From: Botrytis cinerea B05.10 | Lineage: Eukaryota; Ascomycota; Leotiomycetes; Helotiales; Sclerotiniaceae | Direction of reading: 5' to 3' | DNA: 64,000 nucleotides | NCBI RefSeq assembly: GCF_000143535.2 | Contig: NC_037312.1 | Location: 2,108,001 to 2,172,000, forward strand | In this document: piece after piece, positions 1 to 11,334 of the stretch | Layout: each line of letters starts with the position of its first letter | How positions within the stretch are numbered: position 1 is the stretch's first letter | The notes under the pieces: model-generated | The model's input: the letters and a program-made list of their open reading frames with translations, nothing else | Databases searched by the model: none | What the model was told of the DNA's origin: nothing | Made by a program: the position numbers and the translations under genes

Positions 1-1
1 A

Positions 2-708
2 TATGATTTCATGTATCTTCGAATTGACTTCTCGAACGACTGCAACGTCGGCTACGCCTTTATCAATTTTGTTGATCCTATGGACATTATCGAGTTCGTC
101 CTCGCTCGCTCAAACCAAAAGTGGCATCGATTCAAGAGTGATAAAGTTGCAGAAGTCTCCTATGCAACCATCCAAGGCAGAGACTGCTTGATTCAAAAGT
201 TTCGCAACTCTTCTGTCATGCTCGAGCCTCCTCACTACAGACCAAAGGTAGTTCGATCAATAATTGATATTGCACTACACACAACTGACAAATTGATGTA
301 GCTCTTCTTAACTCACTCTGATGGAGCTAATGTTGCCGGTTTGGAAGATGAATTTCCTCCATCTGACAATGCTTCCAAGCTCAAGCGAAGCTGTGAGAAT
401 GCGGAACACGTTGGTGAGTTATCATCCAACAGTTTTTCATATTGGCACCTTTGCTAAGACTTTGAAGGGCTCTTTGCGCCTAGTGCTGGCCAACATCTAC
501 GTGATGAGCAACGTCGCCGCCGCTCTCAGTACGACCGAGGTACAAGTCTTGCAGAACGTGAGGAGTATGGCTTTGATGATGACGAGGATGATCTTCACCG
601 CAGCCCTTGTGCCCAAGGCTTCTCACCACACTGTAAGATGGAATTCCTTTACTTTCCTACTCAAAGTAGCGTACCCAGTATTTTCGTTACTAACATTCCC
701 TAGATTGA
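2..708 (+). CDS. Mei2-type RNA-binding protein, C-terminal part (5' end outside window)
   Basis: The visible part is the end of the C-terminal RNA recognition motif peculiar to the Mei2 family, which bind RNA and in fission yeast promote meiosis. Reading in frame from base 2 gives YDFMYLRIDF, then NVGYAFINF, WHRF and FRNSS, the usual order of conserved blocks. I infer exons 2-247, 302-413, 468-632 and 704-708. Introns have GT..AG ends and the last has TACTAAC before its acceptor. After the RRM come RPKLF, an acidic stretch and a C-terminus ending FSPHY. The final coding exon would hold only two bases of a Tyr codon plus TGA. If that intron is retained, translation runs to a TAG at 701-703 instead. 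The family call is firm. The splice sites are inferred and the N-terminus is missing because the window starts inside the gene. Confidence 0.85.
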
Positions 709-1983
709 GTAGCTGGACTTTGACCATCCCTTCAAAAGTCATCCATACGATCTGATGTCAATTTCATGCTGCCAACTTTGGTTCCTGCCTGCCAGCTATA
801 CTATTGTCAGATACCATCTTTTTCTGGTCTGTTGATTTGCACCAATTTTAACTTACTTGGGGAAGTTTGGGTCAGTTACACGACAAACCTCATATGGTTT
901 ACATTTTGAAGCAGATTGGACGGACCATCTAGTTGACTGTTTCTATTTCTCTTCTTTACACGGAAAAGTTTATCATATTGCTACATATGAACTTCTTTCT
1001 TGCGACACCAGAACTCTTTGCTTAAATAAACTACTTTGGCGATTACATTTGTGGTGGCTTCATGGCCCCGGTTTTGAGCCTAGGTACAACTAGCTTTTGA
1101 CAATAAAATGGAAGAAATTTTTGCTATCTGTCGATTCGGTTCCCTCGTATGATTTTAAATGTGCCTTTTTATGATTTTTGAATAGAAACACCAAAACCGT
1201 ATATTGAACTAATTTCACATAATCGTTGCTGTCGTCGCAGCCGCATTCTACTTCAAGCTAACCAGTCTTCCTGCCGCATTTAGCTACTGTGGTCTATTTA
1301 GCAAGCCAGATTCGATAGTCAGTTTCTCCCCCACAAGGATACAACGTTGTAAATAGAAATGATTAAGGTAGTAAGGGTGGGGGTGGTAGTGGCGACTAAA
1401 AGATAGAAGTTAGTAATAAAAGAATGCATAGGTGAATGTATAAATTTGTGATGGGTGGCTTGTTGGAATAAGAACGGGTAACGTTATAGTGATGTATGGG
1501 TGTCTGGCGAAGACAATTAATGAAGCATTGAAGATTGAAGGATGATAACTAGATACATATCTGAAGAACTTGAGACATTGGCTAGATTTTTGGGGCGGGT
1601 AAGGCCTTAAACTTGAATGGGAACCCTTGTTGAAACAAATGGATTTGATGTTATATGCGAGAGCTGTTGGTGAAGGCTTCCTCTTTTTTTAGAGACAAAG
1701 AGAGAGAGTTTAATCGCTAACCTGTGGAGGTCAAGACAACCAATTAAGGAATTCACTGGCGATCAAGAAGAAATGTTCACTATATAACAAAATTGTGATA
1801 TATCAATATTCTACAAGGCGTGCAGGAACCTGAATTGACCCAGGGTCCCCATGAATATCTGTTCATTCAGAATGGATCCCCGGTTTGTAGATAGCTACCC
1901 ATATTTGCTGGGCCGCTTCGCATTCTCTCAACGCCAAATCCCAAATGAGGAGTATTGGGCTGGTGCCTGACACTTGACAACTT
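709..1983. other. Intergenic, between two converging genes
   Basis: No gene is recognisable here. It is the shared 3' flank of the Mei2-type gene (+) and the methyltransferase gene (-). AATAAA hexamers at 1025-1030 and 1102-1107 are candidate polyadenylation signals for the Mei2-type transcript. A G-rich patch lies around 1370-1395. Confidence 0.5.
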
Positions 1984-3099
1984 TCACTTTTTGCGAGCGA
2001 CCAGTGTTGCCATCGGTGACCTCCACATCGTGCCCCGCTTCCCCATCTCGATAGCTTTATTCCGGTAGACAGACGCAGCCATCTTCGCTTCTTCCTTGCT
2101 CAGTCCATTCCGAGACGATAGCATTTCTATAACAAGCGACTTGGAACGCCATTGCCACTCAATGACCAAGCTATTTATTTCCGGTCTTTTAATAGGTGCA
2201 AATGTGTGGTTGGTCACATGCACGTCCTCCACGGGCAAATCTTGAAGAGCTTTTTCTGCGTCTTCAGCTACATCGTAGGAAAATCCTTGGTCGCCCCAGT
2301 TCTTGAACATATTGTCTATCTCTGCTTTCCATGAGGGGTCGCTTTCATCATCGGACTGTGTTATCTGTAGGCCGTTTCGGTAGGATATGTCGGTCCATTG
2401 AAGATATCCTCCAGGTTCTGTGTTGGTTAGTCATTGTTTATCGGTGTGCTTTTGGAGGAGAATGAGAACGGGAATTCTTACTGAGTAACTCGACCAGATT
2501 CTCTACAACGCCTTTGATCTGTTCAGCTTTCAGGGCGAGCACGACGAGTCGTATATGCACGACATCAAAGGTGCCGTGGTATTCTTTGGGGAAACTCTTC
2601 GTCATATCCCATAGTACAAATTTGTCTTCTTCAACAGCATTTTTGAAGAATTGATCAGGAGAGATATCGAACCCTACTGTTTCCAGAAGGTTGTATCCCC
2701 CATTCGAAAATTCCTCAGCCAGTTCTCTGAGCCAAACCCTGAGTGAGTAATAATCAGTATAGTGTTTTGTGATCCGAAGAAATGGAGCTATCGCACCCGG
2801 TACCTGTTGCAATATCTGCTACTCTGAATACATTTTCCTTTGGGATTCGGGGGTCAAGGACGTGTCCATCTCTGATAACTCTAATGGATTTGCTCTGTTG
2901 GTCTAGCCTGGGATATATTAGAACACATGTATATTGTCAGTTAGGGTATTTCTTGGGATGCACACCTGTCTCTCTCTTCCTCGTCTCTTCTACTAAGCAA
3001 GTAAAGTTCCTGGTCTGGCGACACCACCTCGACTATAGTAACTTTAGTAGTCGACAATTTAGCGGTGGCGGTCGCCCTTTCCACAGCCGCAGTTTCCAT
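1984..3099 (-). CDS. Class I SAM-dependent methyltransferase, UMTA/LaeA-like
   Basis: Inferred exons 3099-2966, 2907-2797, 2738-2482 and 2417-1984 join in frame to a 311-residue protein. The SAM-binding motif I is rebuilt exactly across intron 2: VADIATGTGVWLRELAEEF, around residues 71-90. It is followed by GFDIS (motif II region), FDVVHIR and KPGGYLQWTDI, a signature of fungal UMTA-type methyltransferases found in secondary-metabolite clusters and of LaeA-like regulators. Substrates of this large family are mostly unknown, so no reaction is assigned beyond methyl transfer from S-adenosylmethionine. No targeting signal is visible, so it is probably cytosolic or nuclear. The first intron junction is the least certain: it needs a GTGCAT donor. 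The next recognisable locus on the same strand is a broken transcription-factor relic. No biosynthetic enzyme is nearby. Confidence 0.8.
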
Positions 3100-5262
3100 T
3101 TTCAATGCGAGTAACAATGGTGAGCGCGTTCAGATATTTTTGTAGTTTGACTTTAGATACCGCAGATGAGTGTCGAGCCAAAAGTTCAATAGAGTAAATT
3201 CAGATAGAATACTCGAGCCTATTTATGGAAACCCTTGATTCAACACGGCTCTCAGTACCCCTATTTATCGCATGGTCTGAATGAGGAGACAAGCCAACTA
3301 CTAACCAAAGCCGGCACAATGGCTATGTTTCATTGCAGGACACACGATTCTCAGCTGTCCACTGATCGATCACGAGGTGGGTTTGGCGAAAAGAGGCAAG
3401 ACAAGCGATGACACCTCCGTGCATACGCGAGGATTCAGGACTGTCGAAAGTATGATAATCTGGAAGAATTCACTGTATAGAATTGGAGGCTTGAGACGGC
3501 CATTCAATGCGGAGAATCTCAATGTGGTTCGGTAAAGATTGCCTGGATAGTAGTTTTAGCGTTCGTTGAGACAAGGGCTTGTGAGCCCCACAGTCACCCG
3601 CAATCGCATTGTGTAACTCGACTAACATGCATTTGAAGTGGCTGATTAATAGTTGCCCATATGAGCATATATCAGCCAGACTAGTCCAAACATAGCGAAG
3701 TATGACTCGGGGCTCCTTGATAAATCCATATCGGTAGGTCTCTGCGTCACTGCGCTATGCGCTATGCGCATTATAACTATTAACGGCGACAGCATTCGTA
3801 AGCTCCCAGTTTCTATCTATTTCCACCTGACCGGAAGTATGCCTCCCCACTATATTTGGTATTTATAGTCTGCGGGAATGGGGTCGGTGTAAAGGAAGCC
3901 CAGTGGCATGTGCAAGTTCCTGTAAAGAACGGGCTCTCAGCGGTCTGGGCTTGTAATTGACTAACATATACATGTCCATTCTGACAACCCGGCCGTGAAT
4001 CTATGAATGCAATCCAATTAATATGTGGAGTACATGAGGGGGTTCCATTTTAGTATTGCCCAGGTAGAATTGCCCAGGTAGTGTTACCCAAGTAGTACTG
4101 CATGTAAACGAAAGCATTGCTGTATAGAGCTGAAGTTTGGGAGGCATTGCAACCTACTTTTCAGAGAACTAAGCTTAAAAAGGTCACATGTAATAAGTAC
4201 GAGTCCCAAAAAGAGTTGGCGGAGCACGGATTTCAACATGATATCTTTCGTGATAGAAGGATGTTCTGTGAACTCGCAAGAGGAGGCGGTTTTAAGATGC
4301 AAATAATGTATCTAAGAGTGCCCCGCCACAATCAAGCTACCTGACATTGTGAGCTTTATAGCTTATAGCCCTTCGGTCGAATCCTTAAGCGTCGATAATT
4401 ACGTTTTTCACAAATAGCTTCCCTCTACCACATCAGCCGTAGCCGGTAGCACGTGATCGGATATTATCTATCTAGCTTGGCAGGGAGGCGCGTCAGGCCC
4501 AAGAGCTGGAGGGCTAGGTGCTTTAATACTAGGCTGCGGATAGTGTGCCCCGTTTCCCTAAGTATCAACCCATTGGGTATGTATTAGTTGAAAAGTTAAC
4601 CGTATTGAATGTAAGATACGTGGTGGAGAGACATACGTTGGGCCTGAGAGATGGTGGGTTCGTGGTAGTCTTGTAGTCAGTCAATTTTCCAATATTGATG
4701 ATTAATCGAAACTTTCGTTTGCTCTTCTCAGACTATCACTATGTGAGTAGAATGGCCATTGTGAACTTGCTACCTTTCTGGAATGTTTATTGTGCATCAT
4801 TTCCCCCCAACGATAGAAAATTCGCTAGAAAATGATTGGATGCTGACGCCGCGTTACTAGAAGGTCACTTTTCGTGATTAGAACGAGTTTGTCATTGTAA
4901 ATGAAAGGCAATCACACTACGTGTTCTTGATCATATAGAACTTTCAATAGTCTGCCCCGTAACTCAAGTTCAAATGTTATGAGCTAGCCTCATTCCGCTC
5001 GATTATATCATCTCACTCAGAATAATATACGTATCGCTTATATCAAGAAACATAATCATTCATAAATCTCCAAGATTCATGATCACAAAAATCACTATCA
5101 AATTGCCACTCTTTGTACAATGTGTTGTATTGGGATCGATAATGCCACTATCATTGATGATCGCCCAATCCATTACCTTCGGTCCATCTACTGCGAAGTA
5201 AATTGGTTGTTGATTGTGAGACGATCAAAATTTCAGGATTGGCTCATGCTAACGAAAAGGAC
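3100..5262. other. Intergenic, no gene recognised
   Basis: This is the 5' flank of the methyltransferase gene. It contains only short chance reading frames. A small tandem repeat of a 14-15 base unit is at 4056-4098. A CACGTGA E-box-like site lies near 4450. Confidence 0.45.
4056..4098. repeat. Three-copy tandem repeat, 14-15 bp unit
   Basis: The unit ATTGCCCAGGTAG(A/T) occurs twice back to back and a third, diverged copy reads GTTACCCAAGTAGT. The changes in the third copy are mainly C/T and G/A. Confidence 0.7.
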
Positions 5263-6184
5263 TCAATGCAAGGCGCTATATTTAGAACTGGCATGAGAGC
5301 TTTCTTTGAACGGACATACACGCCTTTGAGTATCCCCCAATATAGCCTTGGTCATGGCATTTTGAACCCCCATCACGTCAAGCCGCCCCATTACCCATTC
5401 AAATTGTTGAAGGGAGTCGGTTGGATCATCTCTATTCTTGCAAGAGTACATGATACATATGGCACCTATAAGAATTGTAGAGTCGAGCGTGTGTAGGTCT
5501 AGACAGAAGATTTCATGAAATAGGAAATCGAACAAGACTTTCTGACAGTCTAGGACTTCGAGAGTAGCTCCAAACGCTAGAGATCTGCTAGATTCAAGTA
5601 CCATTGAGAAATATTCGAAGAATGACATGCGTAGGATTTGCACATAAACGGTAATCAAAGTTGCATGCTGCTTGTTCATAGAGCCATGAGTGAATGTCGG
5701 ATTGGCTATAGTCGCTTGCGACACCATCAAATGACTTATGGGCAGGACATGTGAGCGAGTCTAAAACAGGATCGTACTTCAGTGATGAAAATTGGAAAGT
5801 GAGAGCTAAATATTGAAAGAGCGACACAGGAAAGAACTTTACATCTCGTAACAATTCAAGTGGAGCCTTTTCAGGCGTAGAAAAGGACGAACTATCCTAA
5901 CTCTTGAGATCATCTCGGAAAATATCTTCATCTAATGGATGATATCGATGGTTAACTTCTTGAAATAAAGTTTTAAGAAAGCTTCCGGTAACTATCTTGA
6001 AGAAATTTGGAAAATAAAGTTCCTGTACTTCTCTCGTAGTACGCTCTCTGTCTGTCGCTACCAATGGAAGCTGTGGTAATGAGAAACTCGGCACCGTGTC
6101 GTGGCTCCATACAATTTTCAAGATACCAAGCGTTATGTTATTCCAGCTGGACTTCGCAACTTCAAACGCGCTGACGTGAGACAT
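5263..6184 (-). pseudogene. Relic of a fungal Zn2Cys6-type transcription factor (regulatory domain only)
   Basis: Read on the minus strand, the stretch resembles the central regulatory domain of fungal zinc-cluster transcription factors. First comes ELYFPNFFKIVTGSFL and RYHPLDEDIFRDD. Then ELLRDVKFFPVSLFQYLAL, YDPVLDSL and ASDYSQSD follow. After those come ATLITVYVQILRMSFF and MVLESSRSLAFGA. These follow the family order, but not in one open frame. An in-frame TAG interrupts at 5899-5897 (CAG to TAG would explain it), and the frame shifts near 5690, between the ASDYSQSD block and the ATLITVY block. No Cys6 DNA-binding motif is visible upstream up to about 7.2 kb. I read it as a truncated, inactive copy. 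A gene with unusual introns is possible but less likely. The family assignment rests on resemblance by eye. Confidence 0.45.
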
Positions 6185-7832
6185 GGGGCATGGCTCAAGC
6201 TCTATGACTTCAGATGATTATCCGTTGTCGAATGAGACATCTATGCTTTTCCCCAACAACTGCCGCTTCTTGGTAACCTCGGTTTCATAATGGCATACCG
6301 ATTACCTGTTTTGAACAAAAAAATTAGAGAAAGGAAATGAGCTATAGCACCACATATTATCAGTACTGGAAATAGTATTGTGCCTGCTCCAACACCCTTT
6401 GCTTGCGCCGATATCGATGGTATTATGCGCACAAGAACACTTTCCTGCTCCTCTTACAACGGGTCTTCGATATCACTTCTTTTTGAGAAGTTCTGCCGCT
6501 TTGCTCTCGGCCATGACTTTGCACGGGGAATTGCACGTCTCTACTTATTATTAAGGGAGACCTGTTGTGCGAGACTAGACGATACACTCGCACCATGGCT
6601 CGTGTTCTTGCAGCCATGATCTTTGGGTAATCATCACAACAAGTGGCGGCCAAGCAGACTTTATTCGATTTGCCGTATATCCTAATCTTTCCTATCGTTC
6701 GGTCCCGTAGCTGCAGCGGTCGTCATCAAAACTGACTGGGCCGTCTCCGTGACACATGTTTCTCCCTACAGCCGATCCAATCTCTTAATTCACGGTTAAA
6801 ATTTCCTGCATTCAAGAAGAACTATCGGATGGTTTCCAGATGTGCTGCGAATAGAGTTGTTTCGACTTCTAATTCTTGAGCGGAATAATTTGTCCTTGGA
6901 CGGAGATACTTCGGATCGCGATAGGGCTACGGTTTTCCCAATGAGGATTTCCCAGGGGACTCAACCCCACTCACTTCAAACACCGTCGTCAAAACTTCAG
7001 ACAATAAACACGAGATTTTCAATTTCTTTACTTCCTTTCGTCCAAAAGACCTTGGCACTGGTTTCAACGTTGCCATCCCACTGCAAAAGCTGGTCTGATT
7101 TTTCCTGCTAATCTATTCAAAGCTCATTGCCGCTCAAAGCCCCATCTTAACAGTCCTTGCTTGGCAGCGGGTCAGACGTCTTGGATTCTTCACCTATCAG
7201 GATAATATCTTACTATTCTTCTAATTCGTATACCTTTGGGCAGAAGATGCGAGGTAGTATCCTTGGGTTCTGTATCACAATCTTCTGCCGAGGCAACGAA
7301 GAGTCTTTTGTATCTAAGTTTGGAGTCAAAGTTGGCTTGCTTTGACTTCCAAGAACTGTCATCTGAAAATCTGATACGGTGAACATCTGAACAGTATGAT
7401 ACAACGAGCGTGCAGGCATGATATGACGAATCGGGGTTGTTTCTGAAATCGTTTTCAATGGGTGGGAATTGGTTCCTCTTCTTGCTCAGTACTGAGAAAG
7501 TATCGACCTCAGTGACAGGCAGGCAAAATATTTCTAAGATCCACGTTGGCTGCAACAGATTTTGTAGGAGAATTGCATTATTATTCAGGAGGCAAGATGA
7601 GCTATTATTCATGACGAACTTGTATCGTGAAGTTTGCCTGGTACACGGTTCTTAAAAGACAGGAGAATCTTCCTTTCTACCGTTTGTACATTTACATTCC
7701 CATCTCCAGTTTTGTTCGCAGTTCTTTCATTTTCATTACACTTTCAATTCTGTACAGGATCCGGGCGATTCTCCTATAATCTAACTCTTATTCATTCATT
7801 TCTTAGTGCAGGACACCTTCCGTACCTTCAAT
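6185..7832. other. Intergenic; promoter region of the Egh16-like gene at its right end
   Basis: No gene is recognised. The last 200 bases before 7833 are pyrimidine-rich (TTTC, CATTTC, TTCATT runs), as is common just upstream of start codons in filamentous ascomycetes. Short frames on both strands look random. Confidence 0.45.
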
Positions 7833-9001
7833 ATGTATACTTCCATTTTATTTCAAGCGGCATTATTGTCTGTCGCTCAAGCCCACGGTGTTATCCTTGC
7901 TGCTCAAGGTATTGCAGGATCACCCGCAAGTGTTGGATTTAAAGGTAAACTTCCAATCTAAGTTTCCCCATATTTCGGGATATTAATCTAATTTAATTTG
8001 CTTAGTCGACGATGCTATCGCAAGAAATTGTACCGGCATCAGCCCTTGTCAACAAGACACAACCATCATTCGCGATTCAGAAATCGCAGCCAACATCGTC
8101 AATGAATGTGGCCGTACAGAACTGAGCGGCAACATTGATGTAGGAGAAAACACCGAAAATGCTCTCTCGGCCAATGCAGTCACAAAAGTCAAAGCCGGCA
8201 CACTGATGACCGTCACCATTCATCAAGTCAACGCAGATGGAGCCGGTCCCTACACCTGTGATCTCGACCAAACCAGCAATGCTGGTGTCATTTCTCAAAA
8301 TCTAACCGTCACCAACAACGTACCAGGAGTCAACGGACTATCCCAAGCCAAAACTCAAGACTTCAACATCACCGTTAAAATGCCCGATAACCTTGCCTGC
8401 ACTGGTGCCTCCACGGGGAATGTTTGCACCGTCCGTTGCCGCAATAATGCCGTTGCTGGTCCCTTTGGTGGCTGTTTTGCTGTTCAACAAACCGATGTTG
8501 CTGCTACCAGCAACAGCGCTAATACTATCTCTACCGCTCAAACACTCAAAGCCATTGAAGCACAAGTCCAAGAAAACAACGTTGATCTTCCCGTCGCTGT
8601 TGCCGCTAATCAAGCTGCTGGTTCCGCCGACGGCGTAAAGGGTTTCAGTGGTGCTAATGGTATGTCTATCACAATTTCACAATGAAAACACAGAACTAAC
8701 AAAACGAACAGCCCTTCTCAGCGCCTCCATAACATCCAAAGCAGCCCCCGTTATGACCCTCTCTGTAGACAATGTAGGTGTCAACGCAGCTGTCGCATCC
8801 GCAACCACAACTTCGTCCGCAAAGGCAACCGCAACTGCTGCCACCAAAGGAAATGGCAAAGGAAATGCAAATGCGAAGGGCAACGGAAATGGAAACGGAA
8901 ATGGAAATGGAAGAAATAATAATAATAAGGCGAGAGGATCGAGTTTGAAGTGGGCCAGTAGACTATTTGCAGCTGATAACTGGGAAGAGCCTTCGAACTA
9001 G
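7833..9001 (+). CDS. Secreted Egh16/GAS-like protein
   Basis: Exons 7833-7944, 8006-8659 and 8712-9001 give 351 residues. The start is ATG 7833, which opens a clear signal peptide (hydrophobic LFQAALLSVAQA, cleavage likely before HGVIL). The mature protein has the Egh16-like layout: HGVILAAQG, a Cys-containing N-terminal half (NCTGISPC, NECG), VNADGAGPYTCDLD, then the Cys-rich MPDNLACTGAS, NVCTVRC and FGGCF. Members include Magnaporthe GAS1/GAS2 and Blumeria Egh16, which are expressed in appressoria and contribute to host penetration. The molecular activity is unknown. The C-terminal tail is low complexity: Ala/Thr/Ser/Lys-rich, then a GN-repeat run about 30 residues long ending in N-rich and basic residues. 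It is presumably secreted. No GPI-type hydrophobic C-terminus is present. Confidence 0.85.
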
Positions 9002-10641
9002 ACTTTGGTGGTGTTATGTAGTGGAACTTAAGGAGAAGATGAGAATAGATACCGGAGGTGCATGTCAAGAGATACCTATTTCATGAGAATGAAAGATGCT
9101 TTTTTTTAATGTATATAAATAAATTTAGAGAGATCACTTTGGAGCATATGTATATGATATGTGTGGATGAATGAATTGCAAGATTAGAAGATTGCCTGAT
9201 TGTTTGTGCTCCAAAAATTGGACGTGGGTCGAATATGCTGTGGAAGGAATAAGATCTTGGAACTCGAGTGTGTTGCAAAGTGCTCACTTGCCTAATCACC
9301 GGTCATGTATACCTCTAGGCTGTACTTTTACTAAAGTCAAAGGATACAATCCAATTCAAGAACTGCAGAATGTGTAACATTGCATCGTCTTGGACACCGG
9401 TGATGTTCGGATGATACACGGGGACAATAGCTTTTGGGTCTTGGGATCCATTCTTGGTCTATCTAAGCTATGTTCTGAACCTTCTTGTCGGAACACTTCA
9501 CCCATTCTTTCCCCACGCTACTACTGGTGCTATATATCTATCTAAATACAGCAGCTACCATGACACATTTTCCTCGACACATCATACATAAATAGAATCA
9601 ACCCATATCATCATTTCATGAGCTCTTTAGACACATTATTAAACAATGCAGTTTCATTCATACATACATTCACATCGAGCTGCTATAGGTAGATAAAATA
9701 GTAAATTCGTAAAGTAAGGTAGCCCTAAGTGTTTTTTCTTCATCATCAGAAATGTAAGAAAATGTATCCATAAGTCATCAATCATAATCGAGAGAAATTC
9801 ATCGCCGCCCAGCAGAAGCGCGAGCCCCCAATGCAACGCTCACTCATCACATCATGTGTATGTTCATGACCCACCAACCATCTCTCCAACGCTCAAGTGG
9901 AACCATCAGTTTTTCCTCCATGCAATGCATCGCTATCCTCCACAAAGAGTGTAACCTCCGTCTTCACCACTTGTAACAATCACCCCATGCAAAACCACCC
10001 CATAAAAACCCTCCCATCATTTTCCTCTCCCATTTCCATCCGCCACTCGCTTACTTGTTCACTATAAACAAATACTTAATCACCACGCAACCACCCATCT
10101 TCCAATCTTCAAAGGTGAAACATAGAGGAAAGTTGCCTCTCCGTAAAGACCGTGTACAGGAATATCGAGTCGCCTCGTTTTCTCCACAAGATTCCGGTGC
10201 TGTGATACCCAAGAAAATCGTGGACCCGTTCGTCATACACAATAGTATTTTGCAATAGTATTTGTATATTGTAGATATTGTAGATTCTTGATCATTCCGC
10301 TTCAAACAAAACAAGAGTCCATGAGAAAGCTAGAAGGAAACACAGAAGAGTAAAGGAAATTCGTGTAATTCGTTGATCTCATAATGATGTGAATGAATGA
10401 AATGGATAAAAAAAATGAGCATATGGAACAATTCGTCAAGGAAGTCGTTAATAGCAGCGTGCCAGTGGAATATTCTTTCCTTTTGATAATATACCGCCCG
10501 TAATGATCCGTCTTTTTCATGGGTAGTCATAAGTCGTAATTTTTCATTTGCCTCGGGGTCCCTGCTGTATCGTTTCATGTATGGGTGGGTAGTGCGTAGT
10601 GCATCGCATTGCACCGACATGGATTTGCCGACAGTCATTTC
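9002..10641. other. Intergenic between two converging genes
   Basis: Holds the 3' flanks of the Egh16-like gene (+) and the dsRBD gene (-). No coding region is recognisable and the short open frames have no family resemblance. Confidence 0.45.
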
Positions 10642-11334
10642 TTAACTGCCGACCGTCATTGGGTATCTGATATCTCTATTTTCCGATTCGGAAGACGTGC
10701 TTGAGGAGCTGCTACTGAGTGTTACGGAATGTTGCCGGGGACGATCATTCCTTTTCTTGTTGCGGCTGGCCGTCTCGTTGGCAGGCAATCCTTGGATGAC
10801 GCCATTACGAGCCAGCATCCCTCCATTGACTGACGACTGACGGCAAACCATAAAGGCCTGTGTGGCAGCATTCTCCTGAGCCAAGGCATCGGTTTGATAT
10901 GCTAGATCTGTTTGGTACTCCTGTCCATTGACGAGAACGAGACAGGTGAAGCCTTGTGCGTCGCGGTACGTCTTGTACTGGGGACCTTGCCAACCTCGTC
11001 GACGGCACAAATCTGTCTGCATGTCAGCGGATAGACTAGGGATTTTGTTGCACAATTTGTATTTTGGGAGTGAATGTAACGCCGGCGTTCCAAAATCTTG
11101 ACGCCATCAGGAATAGCATGTCCATTGGGGCGTGTTTGGTAGCGCAGCGGGATTATGGGTCCCAAGGGGTTGGTAGTAGATGAACATAGTGAGGCGATCG
11201 ATTCAGCCCCCTTTTGATGCAACGCCGGCACGGGCAAGGTTGTATCAAGAAGCCCAATCGAATACAGAAACCCACTGAGGTGATGAAGAAAAAGTTCCGA
11301 ACTGATGAACCAACGTACTCTCTAAATATGCCAT
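10642..11334 (-). CDS. Small double-stranded RNA-binding-domain protein
   Basis: The main exon, 11012-10642, encodes a dsRBD: LCRRRGW (helix 1), PQYKTYRDAQGFTCLVLVNG (strands), then AQENAATQAFMVC (helix 2). It is followed by a Ser-rich, basic tail (RNKKRNDRPRQ, SSSSSSTSSESE). I propose a first exon 11334-11319 encoding MAYLE plus one base. Joining it to 11012 yields MAYLENLCRRRGW, which restores the expected start of helix 1 and a 128-residue protein. The intron would be about 306 bases, unusually long for this window. Within it an unrelated open frame runs to about 11237; I treat that as chance. The domain is well supported, the first exon moderately. Its RNA target and partners are unknown. 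Confidence 0.6.

Noticed and set aside
10902..11237. 111-codon minus frame overlapping the dsRBD gene start
   Set aside because: It runs in another frame through the dsRBD exon and lies in the proposed intron; the dsRBD frame is far better supported.
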